Shown: positions 8,667 through 18,054, counted from the first letter of the stretch. The stretch: 60,774 nt of DNA from an uncultured Clostridia bacterium (GCA_947629785.1 CANRFB010000009.1:1-60774); one strand, 5' to 3'. Notes: generated by a model not told the origin, from the sequence alone. Program-made: numbers and translations.

Positions 8667-9452
8667 TCAGACTGCCGGAATAACCGAAAGATATTCTTCA
8701 AGGACTTCCAGCCACTGCTCAAGGTATCTGTCTATAAAATCCGCTATGGGAACTGCCGTAAGAAACAGCATTATAAATCCGAATGCTACCTTTATCTGGA
8801 TATTAACAACCATAAGTTGTATCTGCGGAACGGATTTCATAAGCACGCCCATACAGAATTCCATTATAAGCTCCGCCGCAATTATCGGCATGGCGAGCTT
8901 TATAACCAGCGCAAAAAGCACCGAAAAGTATGTTACTATATTGTAACCAAGATTCGGGTTAAACCCTCCGCCGCCCACGGGAATTGTGTCAAAGGACACA
9001 ACGAACAGTTTTATATATGACATATGGCAGTTTGTGACGAAGAAGTACAGGTACAGCATAAAGCTCAGGAACGAACCCATTATGGACATCTGCACACGGG
9101 TCTCGGGATCAAAGACCTTTGCCATTCCAAGACCTGACTGCATATCCATTACTTCGCCCGCAACCTGTATCATAAAGAAGAACAGATCAGTTATGAAGCC
9201 GATTATCATTCCGATAATGCTTTCACGGAGTATCATCATCAGGTAAATACCCGCCTGCGTCCCGCTGTCAATGGGTTCAGGCTGTTTTATAAGAATGACT
9301 ATATATGTAATGAATATTGATATGCCTATCTTTGCAATAGTGGGGATATTTCTTCTTGAAAGAAGCGGGTTGAATATGAATATTCCCAATATCCTCGCAA
9401 AATACAGCAGGTTTGTTTCCAGACTGCCGTATAAAACAGTAAAGAAGTCCAA
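8667..9452 (-). CDS. fliR: Flagellar export apparatus protein FliR
   Basis: Polytopic protein of 261 aa that, with FliP and FliQ, forms the helical export gate core. Several long hydrophobic segments are visible, including ILGIFIFNPLLSRRNIP and the conserved FALVIKLAMPIIAAELIMEF. The start appears to be TTG, 6 bases after AAAGGAG. Order fliP-fliQ-fliR-flhB is standard. The 68-base gap to flhB holds a short inverted repeat (GGGCG/CGCCC) of unknown use. Confidence 0.93.
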   Translation of the reverse strand: MDFFTVLYGSLETNLLYFARILGIFIFNPLLSRRNIPTIAKIGISIFITYIVILIKQPEPIDSGTQAGIYLMMILRESIIGMIIGFITDLFFFMIQVAGEVMDMQSGLGMAKVFDPETRVQMSIMGSFLSFMLYLYFFVTNCHMSYIKLFVVSFDTIPVGGGGFNPNLGYNIVTYFSVLFALVIKLAMPIIAAELIMEFCMGVLMKSVPQIQLMVVNIQIKVAFGFIMLFLTAVPIADFIDRYLEQWLEVLEEYLSVIPAV

Positions 9453-9474
9453 AAGCCGCTCCTTTCACTGCCCG

Positions 9475-9765
9475 TCAGCCCACGCCCATGGTAGTCTGAC
9501 GGCTTATCTGGTTTATAAGCTCAAATATCCGCACAAGGAATTCGTTGCAGGAACTTATCATCATCGGCGCCATAAGCAGCAGAAGCACAACTATGGTAAG
9601 CGCTTTCGGCACAAATGTCAGCGTCTGTTCGTGAACCTGCGTTGCCGCCTGCAAAATTGCAATTACCAGACCGACTATCATGCTTATGAGAAGAAGCGGA
9701 CCCGCTAATTTTATAGCAAGTATCAGGGCTTCCCTGAATATCTGTATTACCATGGCTTCCGTCAT
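9475..9765 (-). CDS. fliQ: Flagellar export apparatus protein FliQ
   Basis: Two-helix membrane protein of 96 aa. The family pattern is clear: an N-terminal amphipathic start, LAGPLLLISMIVGLVIAILQAATQVHEQTL across the first helix and loop, then the second helix VVLLLLMAPMMI. It is slightly longer than the usual 89 residues because of a C-terminal tail (SRQTTMGVG). It lies between fliP (28-base gap) and fliR (22-base gap). Confidence 0.93.
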   Translation of the reverse strand: MTEAMVIQIFREALILAIKLAGPLLLISMIVGLVIAILQAATQVHEQTLTFVPKALTIVVLLLLMAPMMISSCNEFLVRIFELINQISRQTTMGVG

Positions 9766-9793
9766 GCCGTCCGCCTCCTATCTTATCTTTTCG

Positions 9794-10753
9794 CTATGTG
9801 TAGAATCCCGTAACAAGGGATTCTATAAGAAGCGTCCAACCATCGCAAAGTATGAACAGCAGCAGCTTGAACGGAATTGACACCGTTGTCGGCGGCAGCA
9901 TCATCATACCCATTGACATAAGCAGTGTTGAAACGATTATATCTATTATAAGAAATGGGATATAAAGCAGGAAACCTATTTCAAATCCCAATTTTATCTC
10001 GCTGAGTATAAACGCGGGAACGACCATTGTAAAACTTATTTCTTCGAGGAATTCCTCCTGCGTTTCGGCTTCCACTTCCGTTCCCGTAAGTCCCATGAAG
10101 AAGTTCATGGACTCGTCGCTGGTGTTTTTCAGCATCCATCTCTTTAACGGCACCGACGCCGCCTGAACGGCTTCCACCGTGGTATATTCGCCGTTTTTGT
10201 ATGGAACGTATGCCGTTTCGTTCATTTCGTCAATGACCGGATTCATTATAAAAAGGGTAAGGAAAAGCGCAAGACCTATCATAACCTGATTCGGCGGAGT
10301 CTGCTGAACACCCATCGCATTTCTCAACAGAGAAAAGGAAATTATGATACGGGTAAAGCAAGTCAGCATTACCAGTATCGACGGCGCAAGAGACAGTATC
10401 GTTATCAGAATGATCAGGTCTATGGTCGTGGAACTTTCGTTGATATTAAGCTGATCCAGAAGCCCCTGTGCGGTAGGTTCATCATCGGTCAGCGGTCCGT
10501 CATAAGGAAGCGCAGTGGTTGTTTCCGCATTCTGTTCAATTTCCTCCGCAGGCACCTGCGTCTGTTCGGAGAAATAATCCTGCGGGTATGTAGTCTCAAC
10601 ATTGGGAATGGTCGTGACGAAACCCGTCACTCCCTCGTAGTCCGTATTCCCATCGTTACCCATAGCCGCACTGACGCTTAAAGCGGGAAACGCGAACGCC
10701 GCGGCGCAGACTATGCCCACAGCGGCAAGCCTTTTAAAAATCATCTTTTTCAT
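9794..10753 (-). CDS. fliP: Flagellar export apparatus protein FliP
   Basis: FliP, 319 aa. A cleavable signal peptide (about 1-29, ending LSVSAA) precedes an acidic Thr/Glu-rich stretch (about 30-100) not needed for the core fold. The conserved FliP body follows, with TCFTRIIISFSLLRNAMG, QTPPNQVMIGLALFLTLFIM, and a final helix before MMMLPPTTVS. The ATG at 10753 is used because AAAGGA lies 8 bases upstream; a longer open frame from 10834 overlaps fliO too far. It overlaps the fliO end by 20 bases. Confidence 0.94.
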   Translation of the reverse strand: MKKMIFKRLAAVGIVCAAAFAFPALSVSAAMGNDGNTDYEGVTGFVTTIPNVETTYPQDYFSEQTQVPAEEIEQNAETTTALPYDGPLTDDEPTAQGLLDQLNINESSTTIDLIILITILSLAPSILVMLTCFTRIIISFSLLRNAMGVQQTPPNQVMIGLALFLTLFIMNPVIDEMNETAYVPYKNGEYTTVEAVQAASVPLKRWMLKNTSDESMNFFMGLTGTEVEAETQEEFLEEISFTMVVPAFILSEIKLGFEIGFLLYIPFLIIDIIVSTLLMSMGMMMLPPTTVSIPFKLLLFILCDGWTLLIESLVTGFYT

Positions 10754-11162
10754 TCCGCACGTCCTTTTTGCCGCGTTCATTTTCCGCACTGATATCGCCG
10801 TCTTCCGTTCCCGCGGCGCGGTTCTTCTCCGCAAACGCCTTTTTCAGACTCTGCATGAATCCCGACGGCGCGGAAATATCTTCGCTCTCCGTCATAATGT
10901 CCGCCTCGTCCAGATCGCATATCTTGCTTACCGAACCGGACGTTACGCCTAAAAGCATTGTCTTATTTCCGACGGTAACGATCATAAGCTGTTTGTCCTG
11001 CGCTATGCCGATGGATTCCACGATCTTAATGCTGTTCTGTCCTCCGCAGAAGCCGCCGCTGTTGAATTTTTTCCTCAGCCAGCCGGCAAACCAAAAGGAC
11101 AGGAACATCAGACCGATTATCCCCAGAAGCGCGCAGACAACGGTAAATACCTCTCCAAACAT
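10734..11162 (-). CDS. fliO: Flagellar biosynthetic protein FliO (FliZ)
   Basis: Small single-pass membrane protein, 142 aa, that assists FliP ring assembly. One transmembrane helix (VVCALLGIIGLMFLSFWFAGWL) is followed by the cytoplasmic FliO domain with KIVESIGIAQDKQLMIVTVG. A charged tail completes it. Recognition rests on the fold pattern and the slot between cheY and fliP. The ATG at 11162 is preferred over a start at 11270, which would lie inside cheY, but its ribosome site is weak. It overlaps fliP by 20 bases. Confidence 0.85.
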   Translation of the reverse strand: MFGEVFTVVCALLGIIGLMFLSFWFAGWLRKKFNSGGFCGGQNSIKIVESIGIAQDKQLMIVTVGNKTMLLGVTSGSVSKICDLDEADIMTESEDISAPSGFMQSLKKAFAEKNRAAGTEDGDISAENERGKKDVRNEKDDF

Positions 11163-11178
11163 GAAGAAACGTACTCTT

Positions 11179-11541
11179 TTAGCCGAGAACTTTCTGAACG
11201 GTCTGGAGAATTCTGTCCGCCTTGAAAGGCTTAACGATAAAGTCAAGAGCGCCCAGCTTGATAGCTTCAACTACCATAGCTTCCTGTCCCATAGCGGAAC
11301 ACATTACTATCTTTGCGCCCGGATCGGAAGCCTTGATGTCCCGCAGTGCTTCAATGCCTGTCTTGTTGGGCATTGTGATATCCATTATAACAAGGTCAGG
11401 CTTTTCGGCAGCATATGTAGTGCAGGCAATTTCCCCGTCCGCTGCTTCGAGAATGTTGGTATAGCCGTTCTTTGTAAGAGCGTCCTTGATCATCATTCTC
11501 ATAAATGCGGCATCGTCTACAAGCATGATCTTCTTATCCAT
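11179..11541 (-). CDS. cheY: Chemotaxis response regulator CheY
   Basis: Single-domain receiver, 120 aa, with every active-site residue: the acid pair Asp9/Asp10, phospho-acceptor Asp54 (LVIMDITMP), Ser82 in place of the switch Thr, and Lys104 (FIVKPF). Phosphorylated by CheA (52144), it binds the switch proteins FliM and FliY to bias motor rotation, and CheC and FliY dephosphorylate it. The position between fliY and fliO is standard for Gram-positive fla/che operons. Confidence 0.96.
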   Translation of the reverse strand: MDKKIMLVDDAAFMRMMIKDALTKNGYTNILEAADGEIACTTYAAEKPDLVIMDITMPNKTGIEALRDIKASDPGAKIVMCSAMGQEAMVVEAIKLGALDFIVKPFKADRILQTVQKVLG

Positions 11542-11631
11542 AATAAACTCCGTTTCTCCGCCGTAAAAATATTTTTTTCAATAACTGCCGGCAATCGGCG
11601 GGACTGCCGTCTTATTCTGATATTTCAATGA

Positions 11632-12975
11632 TTACTGTGCGTTTCCGCCAAGGGTGTCAAGAAACCGTGATTTTATGATTTCGGTAATTCTCACCGCAAA
11701 GTTATCGTCGATAACCACAACGTCGCCCTTCGCGATAAGGTTTCCGTTTACAATGATGTCTACCGGCGCGCCCGCCTGTCTTTCAAGCTCGATTATAGTT
11801 CCCTGTGAAAATTCCAGAATTTCCTTGACTTTCTTGATCGCCGAACCTATCTCTACCGTTACGTTAAGAGGAACGTTCATCAGCAGGTTAAGGTTATCAT
11901 TCTGTTCCTGAGTAAGGTTAGGATTCTGATAAGTTCCGAAACTCTGTAATTGTACAGGCTGTATATTAAGCGCAGGCTGCTGCATCGGCTGAACCGGCTG
12001 CTGATACTGGGGATACGCCTGCGGCGGCGGGTACATTCCCGGCTGCGGATAACCCTGCGGCGGCGGATACATTCCGCCCTGCGGGTACATTCCGTAAGCG
12101 GCATTGGGATCCGGTACCGGCTGAGGATAACCCTGCGGCGGCATCTGCTGCGGAACAGGCTGCGGCGCGGGCTGAGGTGCCGGCTGAGGTGTAGGCGCGG
12201 GCTGAGGTGCGGGAGCAGGTTCCGAAGCTCCTCCGCCGTTTAGCAGAGCCTCTATCTCCGCCTGCGAAAGTGTCGCTCCGCCTCCGCCCGATGATGACGG
12301 TGCAGGCGTCGGCGCGGGAGCAGGTGCGGATTCCTCAATATCCTCCATAATATTGTTATATCCTGCCATCATCTTGGCTGCCATTTCCTTGGCAAGGTCA
12401 ATTGTAAGCACGGACATGAACTCTGAATTGATAACTTCGTCAATGGTGAGGTCAAACTTTACCGTACAAACATACGGCTCGTTGGTGATCTCGTATATTT
12501 CCGTCATAAGGTTGTTCTGACCCTCCTGAACCATAGCTTCGGGAGTGGAAATATCAACCGTTGTTTCAATAATTTCAGAAAGTGCAGTCGCGGAAGCGCC
12601 CATCATCTGGTTCATTACCTCGCAGACCGCGGATATATTCATTTCGTCAAACTGAAAATCATCTGTGACTTCAAGGGGAAGTCCCATTAGCTGGTTAAGT
12701 ATAAGCTGAACGTCGTTCTGTTTCAGGATAAGTACATTCTGACCCGAAACGCCCTGTGTATATTTAATTCTTACCATTACCGACGGTTCAAGTTCCGGAA
12801 ACGCCAGTTCTTCAGTGCTGATGACCTTTACATGGGGAGTGGTGATCCATACCTTAGCTGACAGCATATTTGAAATGGCGGTAGCCGCTGAACCCATTGT
12901 TATATTCATTATTTCACCAATGGCGTCCATTTCGACTTCGCCGAAGCCGTCAATGGTAACTTTTTCATCGCTCAT
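11632..12975 (-). CDS. fliY: Flagellar switch protein and CheY-P phosphatase FliY
   Basis: FliY, 447 aa, combines a CheC-like phosphatase with a FliN-type C-ring domain. Two E-x-x-N sites are present: E21-N24 and E119-N122. A Pro/Ala-rich linker starts near 216. The FliM-type peptide LSQAEIEALLNGG sits at 236-248, inside the linker; in Bacillus FliY such a peptide is at the N-terminus. A Pro/Gln/Tyr-rich stretch with GMYPPPQ repeats follows (about 255-350). The SpoA/FliN domain (about 360-445) has VPLNVTVEIG. There is no separate fliN, so this protein supplies that part of the switch. Confidence 0.94.
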   Translation of the reverse strand: MSDEKVTIDGFGEVEMDAIGEIMNITMGSAATAISNMLSAKVWITTPHVKVISTEELAFPELEPSVMVRIKYTQGVSGQNVLILKQNDVQLILNQLMGLPLEVTDDFQFDEMNISAVCEVMNQMMGASATALSEIIETTVDISTPEAMVQEGQNNLMTEIYEITNEPYVCTVKFDLTIDEVINSEFMSVLTIDLAKEMAAKMMAGYNNIMEDIEESAPAPAPTPAPSSSGGGGATLSQAEIEALLNGGGASEPAPAPQPAPTPQPAPQPAPQPVPQQMPPQGYPQPVPDPNAAYGMYPQGGMYPPPQGYPQPGMYPPPQAYPQYQQPVQPMQQPALNIQPVQLQSFGTYQNPNLTQEQNDNLNLLMNVPLNVTVEIGSAIKKVKEILEFSQGTIIELERQAGAPVDIIVNGNLIAKGDVVVIDDNFAVRITEIIKSRFLDTLGGNAQ

Positions 12976-13025
12976 TGTATGTAACCTTCCTTTCCGTTAT
13001 TCGGATTCTTCAAATAGAAGCTGTG

Positions 13026-14036
13026 TCATTTACCGAGATCCTTATAAATGTTGTCTATCTTGACTGCTTTTCTGTTGTTTTTGATTCCAAGCTTTCCGTC
13101 AAACCAGAGGTTATTGCCTATTTTAACATTGACGTTCTTGTCTATGGGAATATTTAACGGTATAACGTCATTTACCTGAAGCGTAAGCACGTCATAAAGA
13201 TCAAGCTTGGTTTCGCAAAGTACAGCGTCTATTTTAAGATCTGAATCTTTTATAGCGTCAAGCAGCGAGACCCGTCTTTCTTTTTCTTTCTTCGGGTCAA
13301 GCTTTTTAGAAGTCCTTGACCATCTGTCGCCGAATTTTGACATTATTGATTCAAGGTTCATGGCAGGAATACAAAAGGTCATTGTATTTTTTATGCCTTT
13401 GAGTTCTATCTCCAGCACCACAAGAATTACTACTTCGTCCGGTGAAATGGTCTGCATTACTCTGGCGTTGGTTTCGATAGTGGTTATTGTCGGATTTATG
13501 TCAATATATGTACCCCACGGTTCTTTCAGAAGCGCCGCCATTTTGTTCAGCACCGTTGAATAGATCCCCACTTCTATTTCCGTGTAGTCTCTGTTCTGGT
13601 CAACGTAATCCCCCGCGCCGCCCATAAGTCTGTCCATCATGGACATTGCTATGGGGTTGGAAACTTCCATTATGCAGTTGGTTTCCATAACGTCGTCATC
13701 GGTTATTCCCATATTGACCATAGACATCATAACATAGTCAGGGAGCGCGTTGTTGAACTCGTAGTACAGCTGTTCTTCTATCTGCAGGACTTCCACCTTG
13801 CAGTAGATTCTCATAAGTCCTGTCAGGAATGATGAAAGCAGTCGGGAATAGTTCTCAAAAATTCCGTCTATGACTTTAAGCTGTTCCTTGGTGAACTTTT
13901 TAGGCATTTTAAAGTCATAGTTCTTTATCTTCTGTTCCTTCGCCTGTTCTTCTATCTCCTCAAAGGCTTTTGAGCCTTCCGCCGAAAAGCTGTTCAGCAG
14001 CGCGTCTATCTGGCTTTGTGACAGTACATCAGCCAT
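13026..14036 (-). CDS. fliM: Flagellar motor switch protein FliM
   Basis: FliM (336 aa) is the main CheY-P receptor of the C-ring. The N-terminal CheY-binding peptide VLSQSQIDALLNSF is at residues 4-17. The middle CheC-like domain begins around IDGIFENYSRLLSSFLTG. The SpoA domain closes the protein (DVLTLQVNDVIPLNIP). It is transcribed between motB and fliY. In most Firmicutes fliL lies immediately before fliM; here motB is directly upstream and no fliL is seen. Confidence 0.95.
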   Translation of the reverse strand: MADVLSQSQIDALLNSFSAEGSKAFEEIEEQAKEQKIKNYDFKMPKKFTKEQLKVIDGIFENYSRLLSSFLTGLMRIYCKVEVLQIEEQLYYEFNNALPDYVMMSMVNMGITDDDVMETNCIMEVSNPIAMSMMDRLMGGAGDYVDQNRDYTEIEVGIYSTVLNKMAALLKEPWGTYIDINPTITTIETNARVMQTISPDEVVILVVLEIELKGIKNTMTFCIPAMNLESIMSKFGDRWSRTSKKLDPKKEKERRVSLLDAIKDSDLKIDAVLCETKLDLYDVLTLQVNDVIPLNIPIDKNVNVKIGNNLWFDGKLGIKNNRKAVKIDNIYKDLGK

Positions 14037-14122
14037 CTTATCTGCTACCTTTCTTTTTCCATGTTAAATTAAACTATCGGGATCACCCTTTGATAATTCG
14101 CCCGCTTTCGTAAATATGTAAA

Positions 14123-15043
14123 TTATCCGTCGGCTTTCATGCTTGCGAGCATATCTTCTTTTGAAACATACTCTCTTGTAGGATCGGAACGTCCGTTATC
14201 CGCGATCTCCTCCGGCGGCACTTCCTGAACGGGAGAGCTTCCGTTTTCATCGGAGGGCTGAACGAATCCCGTGCCGTATTCAAGCCGGAACAGTTCGTTT
14301 ACCACTTCCGGATCGGTGAAATCCACATCGTTCCGCACGAAAATTATTTCAACACGTCGGTTCTGCCGTCGTCCTTCCTCGCTGTCGTTATCGTCAACGG
14401 GTCGGTATTTTCCGTAACCCGCCGAAGAAAACTTATCCGGTTCGCAGGCGTCAAGGCTTATCATGTAGTTGATAACCGCATTTGCGCGCCCCGCGGAAAG
14501 GCTCCACTCGTTAACGTCCGAATTTGCCGCGCCTGCGGTATGTCCGCTGACTTTGATGGCGTAGATGCGTTCGCTTACGCTTCGTATACCATCGGAAATA
14601 ACGTCAAGAATGTACTTTCCCTCGTCAAGGAGAACATCGCTGTCCCCCGCAAAGAATATATTATCCCTGAACCTCATGTAAACGCCCGTGCTTGACATTT
14701 CCACACTTACGCTTTCCTGAAGTTCATTTGTTTTTATTACCTCTTTGAGGTACATATAGAAATCTTCAAAATCCACTACCTGCCCCTCGTCCTGAACTTC
14801 CGGGACCACATCATCATAGATAGCGGCAGGATCGTTTTCCAGATTGGCGTCGTCCACAACGCGGATAGTCTCCTGCGTAGAGACCTTTGAAAGTGCTGAA
14901 ACTATGTACTGCCATTTGCTGGAATCCATATTTGACATTGAATACAAGAGAACGAAGAATGTAAGCACCAGCGTGATCATATCACCGTAGGTGTCCATCC
15001 AGCTTCCGCCTTCCTCCTCTTGGGACTGCCTTTTCTTAGCCAA
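14123..15043 (-). CDS. motB: Flagellar stator protein MotB
   Basis: Stator subunit, 306 aa. The single transmembrane helix holds the ion-binding aspartate Asp21 (DTYGDMITLVLTFFVLLYSM). The OmpA/MotB peptidoglycan-binding domain occupies about 155-265, with KVSGHTAG, LSAGRANAVINYM and GYGKYRPVDDN. An acidic tail follows. The start is TTG, 7 bases after a strong GGGAGGG. A 198-base AT-rich gap with its own promoter-like sequence separates it from motA, which is unusual for this tightly coupled pair. The coupling ion cannot be settled by eye. Confidence 0.95.
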   Translation of the reverse strand: MAKKRQSQEEEGGSWMDTYGDMITLVLTFFVLLYSMSNMDSSKWQYIVSALSKVSTQETIRVVDDANLENDPAAIYDDVVPEVQDEGQVVDFEDFYMYLKEVIKTNELQESVSVEMSSTGVYMRFRDNIFFAGDSDVLLDEGKYILDVISDGIRSVSERIYAIKVSGHTAGAANSDVNEWSLSAGRANAVINYMISLDACEPDKFSSAGYGKYRPVDDNDSEEGRRQNRRVEIIFVRNDVDFTDPEVVNELFRLEYGTGFVQPSDENGSSPVQEVPPEEIADNGRSDPTREYVSKEDMLASMKADG

Positions 15044-15101
15044 TGCTTATCCCTCCCTTGTCGGTAAAGACGCAAAAATACATAACAAATTCAGTTTAAT
15101 C

Positions 15102-15130
15102 ATTATATCACATTTTTTAACTGATTTAAA
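15102..15130 (-). promoter_or_regulatory. Putative internal promoter before motB
   Basis: On the minus strand a -35 TTTAAA (15125-15130) is 17 bases from a perfect TATAAT (15102-15107). It lies in the AT-rich 198-base gap (15044-15241) between motA and motB. Nothing else was recognised in that gap. It could raise expression of motB and the switch/export genes relative to the upstream hook genes. Confidence 0.5.
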
Positions 15131-15241
15131 GCATATTTTATAAATTTTACAGATAAAGTTTCAACAGATTTTTTCATTAACTTTTAGTTGTTTTGCACAT
15201 TTAAACGATTAACCCGTTTACAATTTACAAATAATTTACAA

Positions 15242-16045
15242 TTATTCTCCCTCGGAAGCCGCCGCTGCGGGCTGTTTCTTGGGGACGTGTGAAGCAGGGA
15301 GCATCATTCTCAGTTTTTCTTCAACGTAACGGGGGTTCGCGCCGGAAATTATCGCCAGCGTACCCTCCTCAACTATCTGCATACAGAGAATTTCCTGATT
15401 GTGGTTGTATTTACAAAGGTTGCCTATAGGCGTGAATATCAGGTGGGCGAGAATACAGCCGTAGAACGTCGTAACCAGCGCCGTGGACATACCTTGTCCC
15501 AGAGAGGACGCCGAGTTCGGGTCGGACGGGTCAAGAGAAGCAAGCATATTGATAAGTCCTATCAGGGTACCGATCATACCCATGGCAGGCGCAACCGCCG
15601 AACCTTTTACCCAGAGCGCGTAGTTGTTTTCGTGACGTTCGCATATGAAGTTTATGGAGTCGTCCAGCATACTCTGTACCTTGTCGGAGTCGTTGGCGTC
15701 AACTATAAGCATAAGCGCGGATTTCATAAACGGGTCGGGACAAGCGTTTGCAGCTTCTTCAAGTGCAAGAATACCTTTCATACGGGCGGTCTTGCAGTGT
15801 TCAACCATATCGTTTATGTACTTGTCCGGATCGTATTTTGTGGGGAAAAACGCTTCTTTCAGCATTTTAGGAACTTTTGTCAGTACCGACAGCGGGTAAA
15901 TGAATACCAGCGCACCGATAGTACCGCCCACAACGATGGCTATGGAAGCAGGATCGAAGAATCCGCTGAGTTCACCGCCTGTAGTGATACCCCATACTAT
16001 AAGTCCTATGGCAAGCACGAAGCCTATAATACCTGAAATGTTCAT
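15242..16045 (-). CDS. motA: Flagellar stator protein MotA
   Basis: Proton- or sodium-channel stator subunit, 267 aa, with four membrane helices. The family pattern is seen in IAIVVGGTIGALVFIYPLSVL, the cytoplasmic loop with charged residues, and GSAVAPAMGMIGTLIGLINML. The ATG at 16045 is chosen because GGAGGAAG lies 5 bases upstream; a longer frame from 16066 starts inside the ribosome site. The pairing partner motB follows after an AT-rich gap. Confidence 0.95.
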   Translation of the reverse strand: MNISGIIGFVLAIGLIVWGITTGGELSGFFDPASIAIVVGGTIGALVFIYPLSVLTKVPKMLKEAFFPTKYDPDKYINDMVEHCKTARMKGILALEEAANACPDPFMKSALMLIVDANDSDKVQSMLDDSINFICERHENNYALWVKGSAVAPAMGMIGTLIGLINMLASLDPSDPNSASSLGQGMSTALVTTFYGCILAHLIFTPIGNLCKYNHNQEILCMQIVEEGTLAIISGANPRYVEEKLRMMLPASHVPKKQPAAAASEGE

Positions 16046-16101
16046 AAAAACTTCCTCCGATAGCAAAATCTTTTATATTCAAGGCAAAATGCCGTTATTT
16101 T

Positions 16102-16299
16102 CTAATTAAGGTTATCGTCTTTCAGACATTTTCTGCGGAACTCGGCGGACTTGTTCATGATCTCCTCCACCGTTTCTTTTACAAGATAGCTGTGACCGTT
16201 CTGCATGGTTATTACCGTATCGGGAGTTTCCTCCGCTATCTCCATGAAATTTTCGTTTATCAGAATGACAGTTCCGTTTATTCTGTTAAGTATTATCAT
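16102..16299 (-). CDS. flbD: FlbD/SwrD family flagellar protein
   Basis: Small protein of 65 aa beginning MIILNRINGTVILINENFM, the hallmark of the FlbD (SwrD) family, always found between flgE and motA or fliL in Gram-positive flagellar operons. In Bacillus SwrD supports motor torque and swarming. A longer frame runs upstream to 16434, but those 45 codons lack family similarity and cross a hairpin-rich spacer. The ATG at 16299 is therefore used. GAAAGGA lies somewhat far (about 12 bases) upstream. Confidence 0.85.
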   Translation of the reverse strand: MIILNRINGTVILINENFMEIAEETPDTVITMQNGHSYLVKETVEEIMNKSAEFRRKCLKDDNLN

Positions 16300-16413
16300 A
16301 AAAACCCTGTTCCTTTCAAGGAAATATGATCCGCATTTGCGGAACGGAAAATTCCATACGGAATATCCGTCGGAAACTATCCGTTCCGCCGCGGAATAAT
16401 TTGTCAGAGGGAT

Positions 16414-16447
16414 ATTTTCCGCTGAGCCCGCCAAAGCCGCGGAAAAT
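16414..16447 (-). other. Hairpin between flgE and flbD
   Basis: Nine-base arms ATTTTCCGC and GCGGAAAAT flank a 16-base loop, just downstream of the flgE stop in the transcript. No T run follows, so it may be an RNA-processing or stability element rather than a terminator. The rest of the spacer (16300-16413) is rich in CGGAA and contains a smaller TCCGC/GCGGA hairpin at 16330-16343. Confidence 0.4.
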
Positions 16448-16470
16448 CGCTTTTACGGGGTCACGAAAAA

Positions 16471-18054
16471 TTATCTCTTGAGGTTTACAAGTTCTTCCAG
16501 CATGGAGTCGGAAGTAGTAATGATTCTGGCATTAGCTTGGAAACCTCTCTGGGTAACGATCATATCCGAGAATTCCTGAGCGAGGTTTACGTTGGACATT
16601 TCGAGGAAGTTGGACTGGATAGAAGTTTCCGTAACGCCCGGGTCGATACCTGCTCTCTTGATCTTGAGTTCGCCGGAAGCCGCAGATTCCGCAAACATTG
16701 TGTTTCCGTCCTCGTTAAGACCGTCCGGATTATCGAACAGACCGATGTCAATTCTCGCGATGGACTTCAGCTCACCGTTATAAGTTACCTGAATAATACC
16801 ATCCGCGCCGATGCTCGCCGCAGAAGCGTCACCGAATGTCAGTTCGCCAATAACGCCGCCTGCGTTTTCAATAGCCGCACGCGCTTCGGTAATATCGTCC
16901 TGATTTGTGCTGTTGATGACCGCAAGCAGATCGTTATAAAGCGACTCATATGTAACTTCGGTATCCTCGCCTCCTTCTTCGTCATCATCAGCCACAGGCT
17001 GTTTCAGTTCGATAGGTTCGCCTGTCTTGTCAACAAATTCTCTTGTTTTGAGTACGGCGTTTCTCAGTGTGTCCGAAGTTTCGGGATCATCGGGATTTTC
17101 GCCTGCTGCCTGAGTGAGGTTCCTTACAGCCTGCTGTACGTCAACATACTGTTTCAGAAGATCCATATTGTATGACGTCGCCGCAGCGTCGCCATCACCT
17201 GTGGTGGTCTTAGCTTCCGCAATAAAGTCCTCGGCAGTACCGCCGTAAGCTTTAAGGTCAAATGTATTTGCTATAATTTCGCCTATTGCAGTAGCTTCAT
17301 CCGCCGTAAGAGGGAATCCCTCCGGAACAGTTAACGTAACTGTATCGCCTGCGCCCTCGGCATTCTGGGCTTCAAGGTAATCAATACCGCACTGTAAAAT
17401 AGTATTCCAGTCGTAATTGAACATATATCCGAACTGGTCGGTATAAATGCCGTAAGCTTCCTGCATAAGTTCGTTAAGGTTGATGGTGTTTCTGAATTCC
17501 AGATCGGAAGCGTTTATCTTGCCGTCGCCGTTGCGGTCAACTGTCTCGACTTTATTCATATAGTTAAGGCTGTCGTTGCCCGTTCCCAGAAGTCCTGCAA
17601 GAGAGTTCCTCGAACCTAAAATGAACGAGTGGTTCTTTGTAACGAGGTTGCCGTAGCTGTCTGTTTCCAGAGCGCCCATTCTGGTATATTTTACACTGGA
17701 AGCGCCCTTGGACGAGCTGAGGTTCTGATTATCGAAAGTACCCGCCATAAAGAATCCGTCGCCTGCGATGGCAAGGTCTAACATTCTGTTGGAGTTCTGG
17801 AAGTTTGAAACGGACATATCCTTGTCGATAGAACCCAGACGCACGCCGTAACCTACCTGAGCGGAGTTGTTGCCTGCGTATGTGTTACGTCCTGCCGTTT
17901 CACCGATGGCTGTCTGATAATAAATATCGCGGAATGTAACTCTTGAAGCTTTAAAACCGTGGGTGTTTACGTTAGCGATATTGTTACCGATAACGTCCAT
18001 TCTTGTCTGGTGTGTAGTAAGTCCGGAAACACCGGAATAAAGTGATCTCATCAT
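16471..18054 (-). CDS. flgE: Flagellar hook protein FlgE, long form
   Basis: Hook protein of 527 aa. The N-terminal D0/D1 signature ([19 protein letters not shown]) and C-terminal [20 protein letters not shown] are intact. FliK measures hook length and FlgD caps the growing hook; both are in this operon. The central exposed region is enlarged. A perfect EF-hand/dockerin-like calcium loop, [12 protein letters not shown], is at 173-184, and an acidic [11 protein letters not shown] segment lies near 360. Ordinary clostridial hook proteins are often shorter. Two ATGs start the frame; AAGGAG is about 13 bases upstream. Confidence 0.94.
   Translation of the reverse strand: MMRSLYSGVSGLTTHQTRMDVIGNNIANVNTHGFKASRVTFRDIYYQTAIGETAGRNTYAGNNSAQVGYGVRLGSIDKDMSVSNFQNSNRMLDLAIAGDGFFMAGTFDNQNLSSSKGASSVKYTRMGALETDSYGNLVTKNHSFILGSRNSLAGLLGTGNDSLNYMNKVETVDRNGDGKINASDLEFRNTINLNELMQEAYGIYTDQFGYMFNYDWNTILQCGIDYLEAQNAEGAGDTVTLTVPEGFPLTADEATAIGEIIANTFDLKAYGGTAEDFIAEAKTTTGDGDAAATSYNMDLLKQYVDVQQAVRNLTQAAGENPDDPETSDTLRNAVLKTREFVDKTGEPIELKQPVADDDEEGGEDTEVTYESLYNDLLAVINSTNQDDITEARAAIENAGGVIGELTFGDASAASIGADGIIQVTYNGELKSIARIDIGLFDNPDGLNEDGNTMFAESAASGELKIKRAGIDPGVTETSIQSNFLEMSNVNLAQEFSDMIVTQRGFQANARIITTSDSMLEELVNLKR

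Noticed and set aside
10754-10834. Upstream extension of FliP to 10834
   Set aside because: It would overlap fliO by 100 bases and place charged residues before a perfect signal peptide. The ATG at 10753 has AAAGGA.
16300-16434. 45-residue N-terminal extension of FlbD
   Set aside because: No similarity to the family, which starts MIILNRINGT. The segment crosses hairpins in the spacer.
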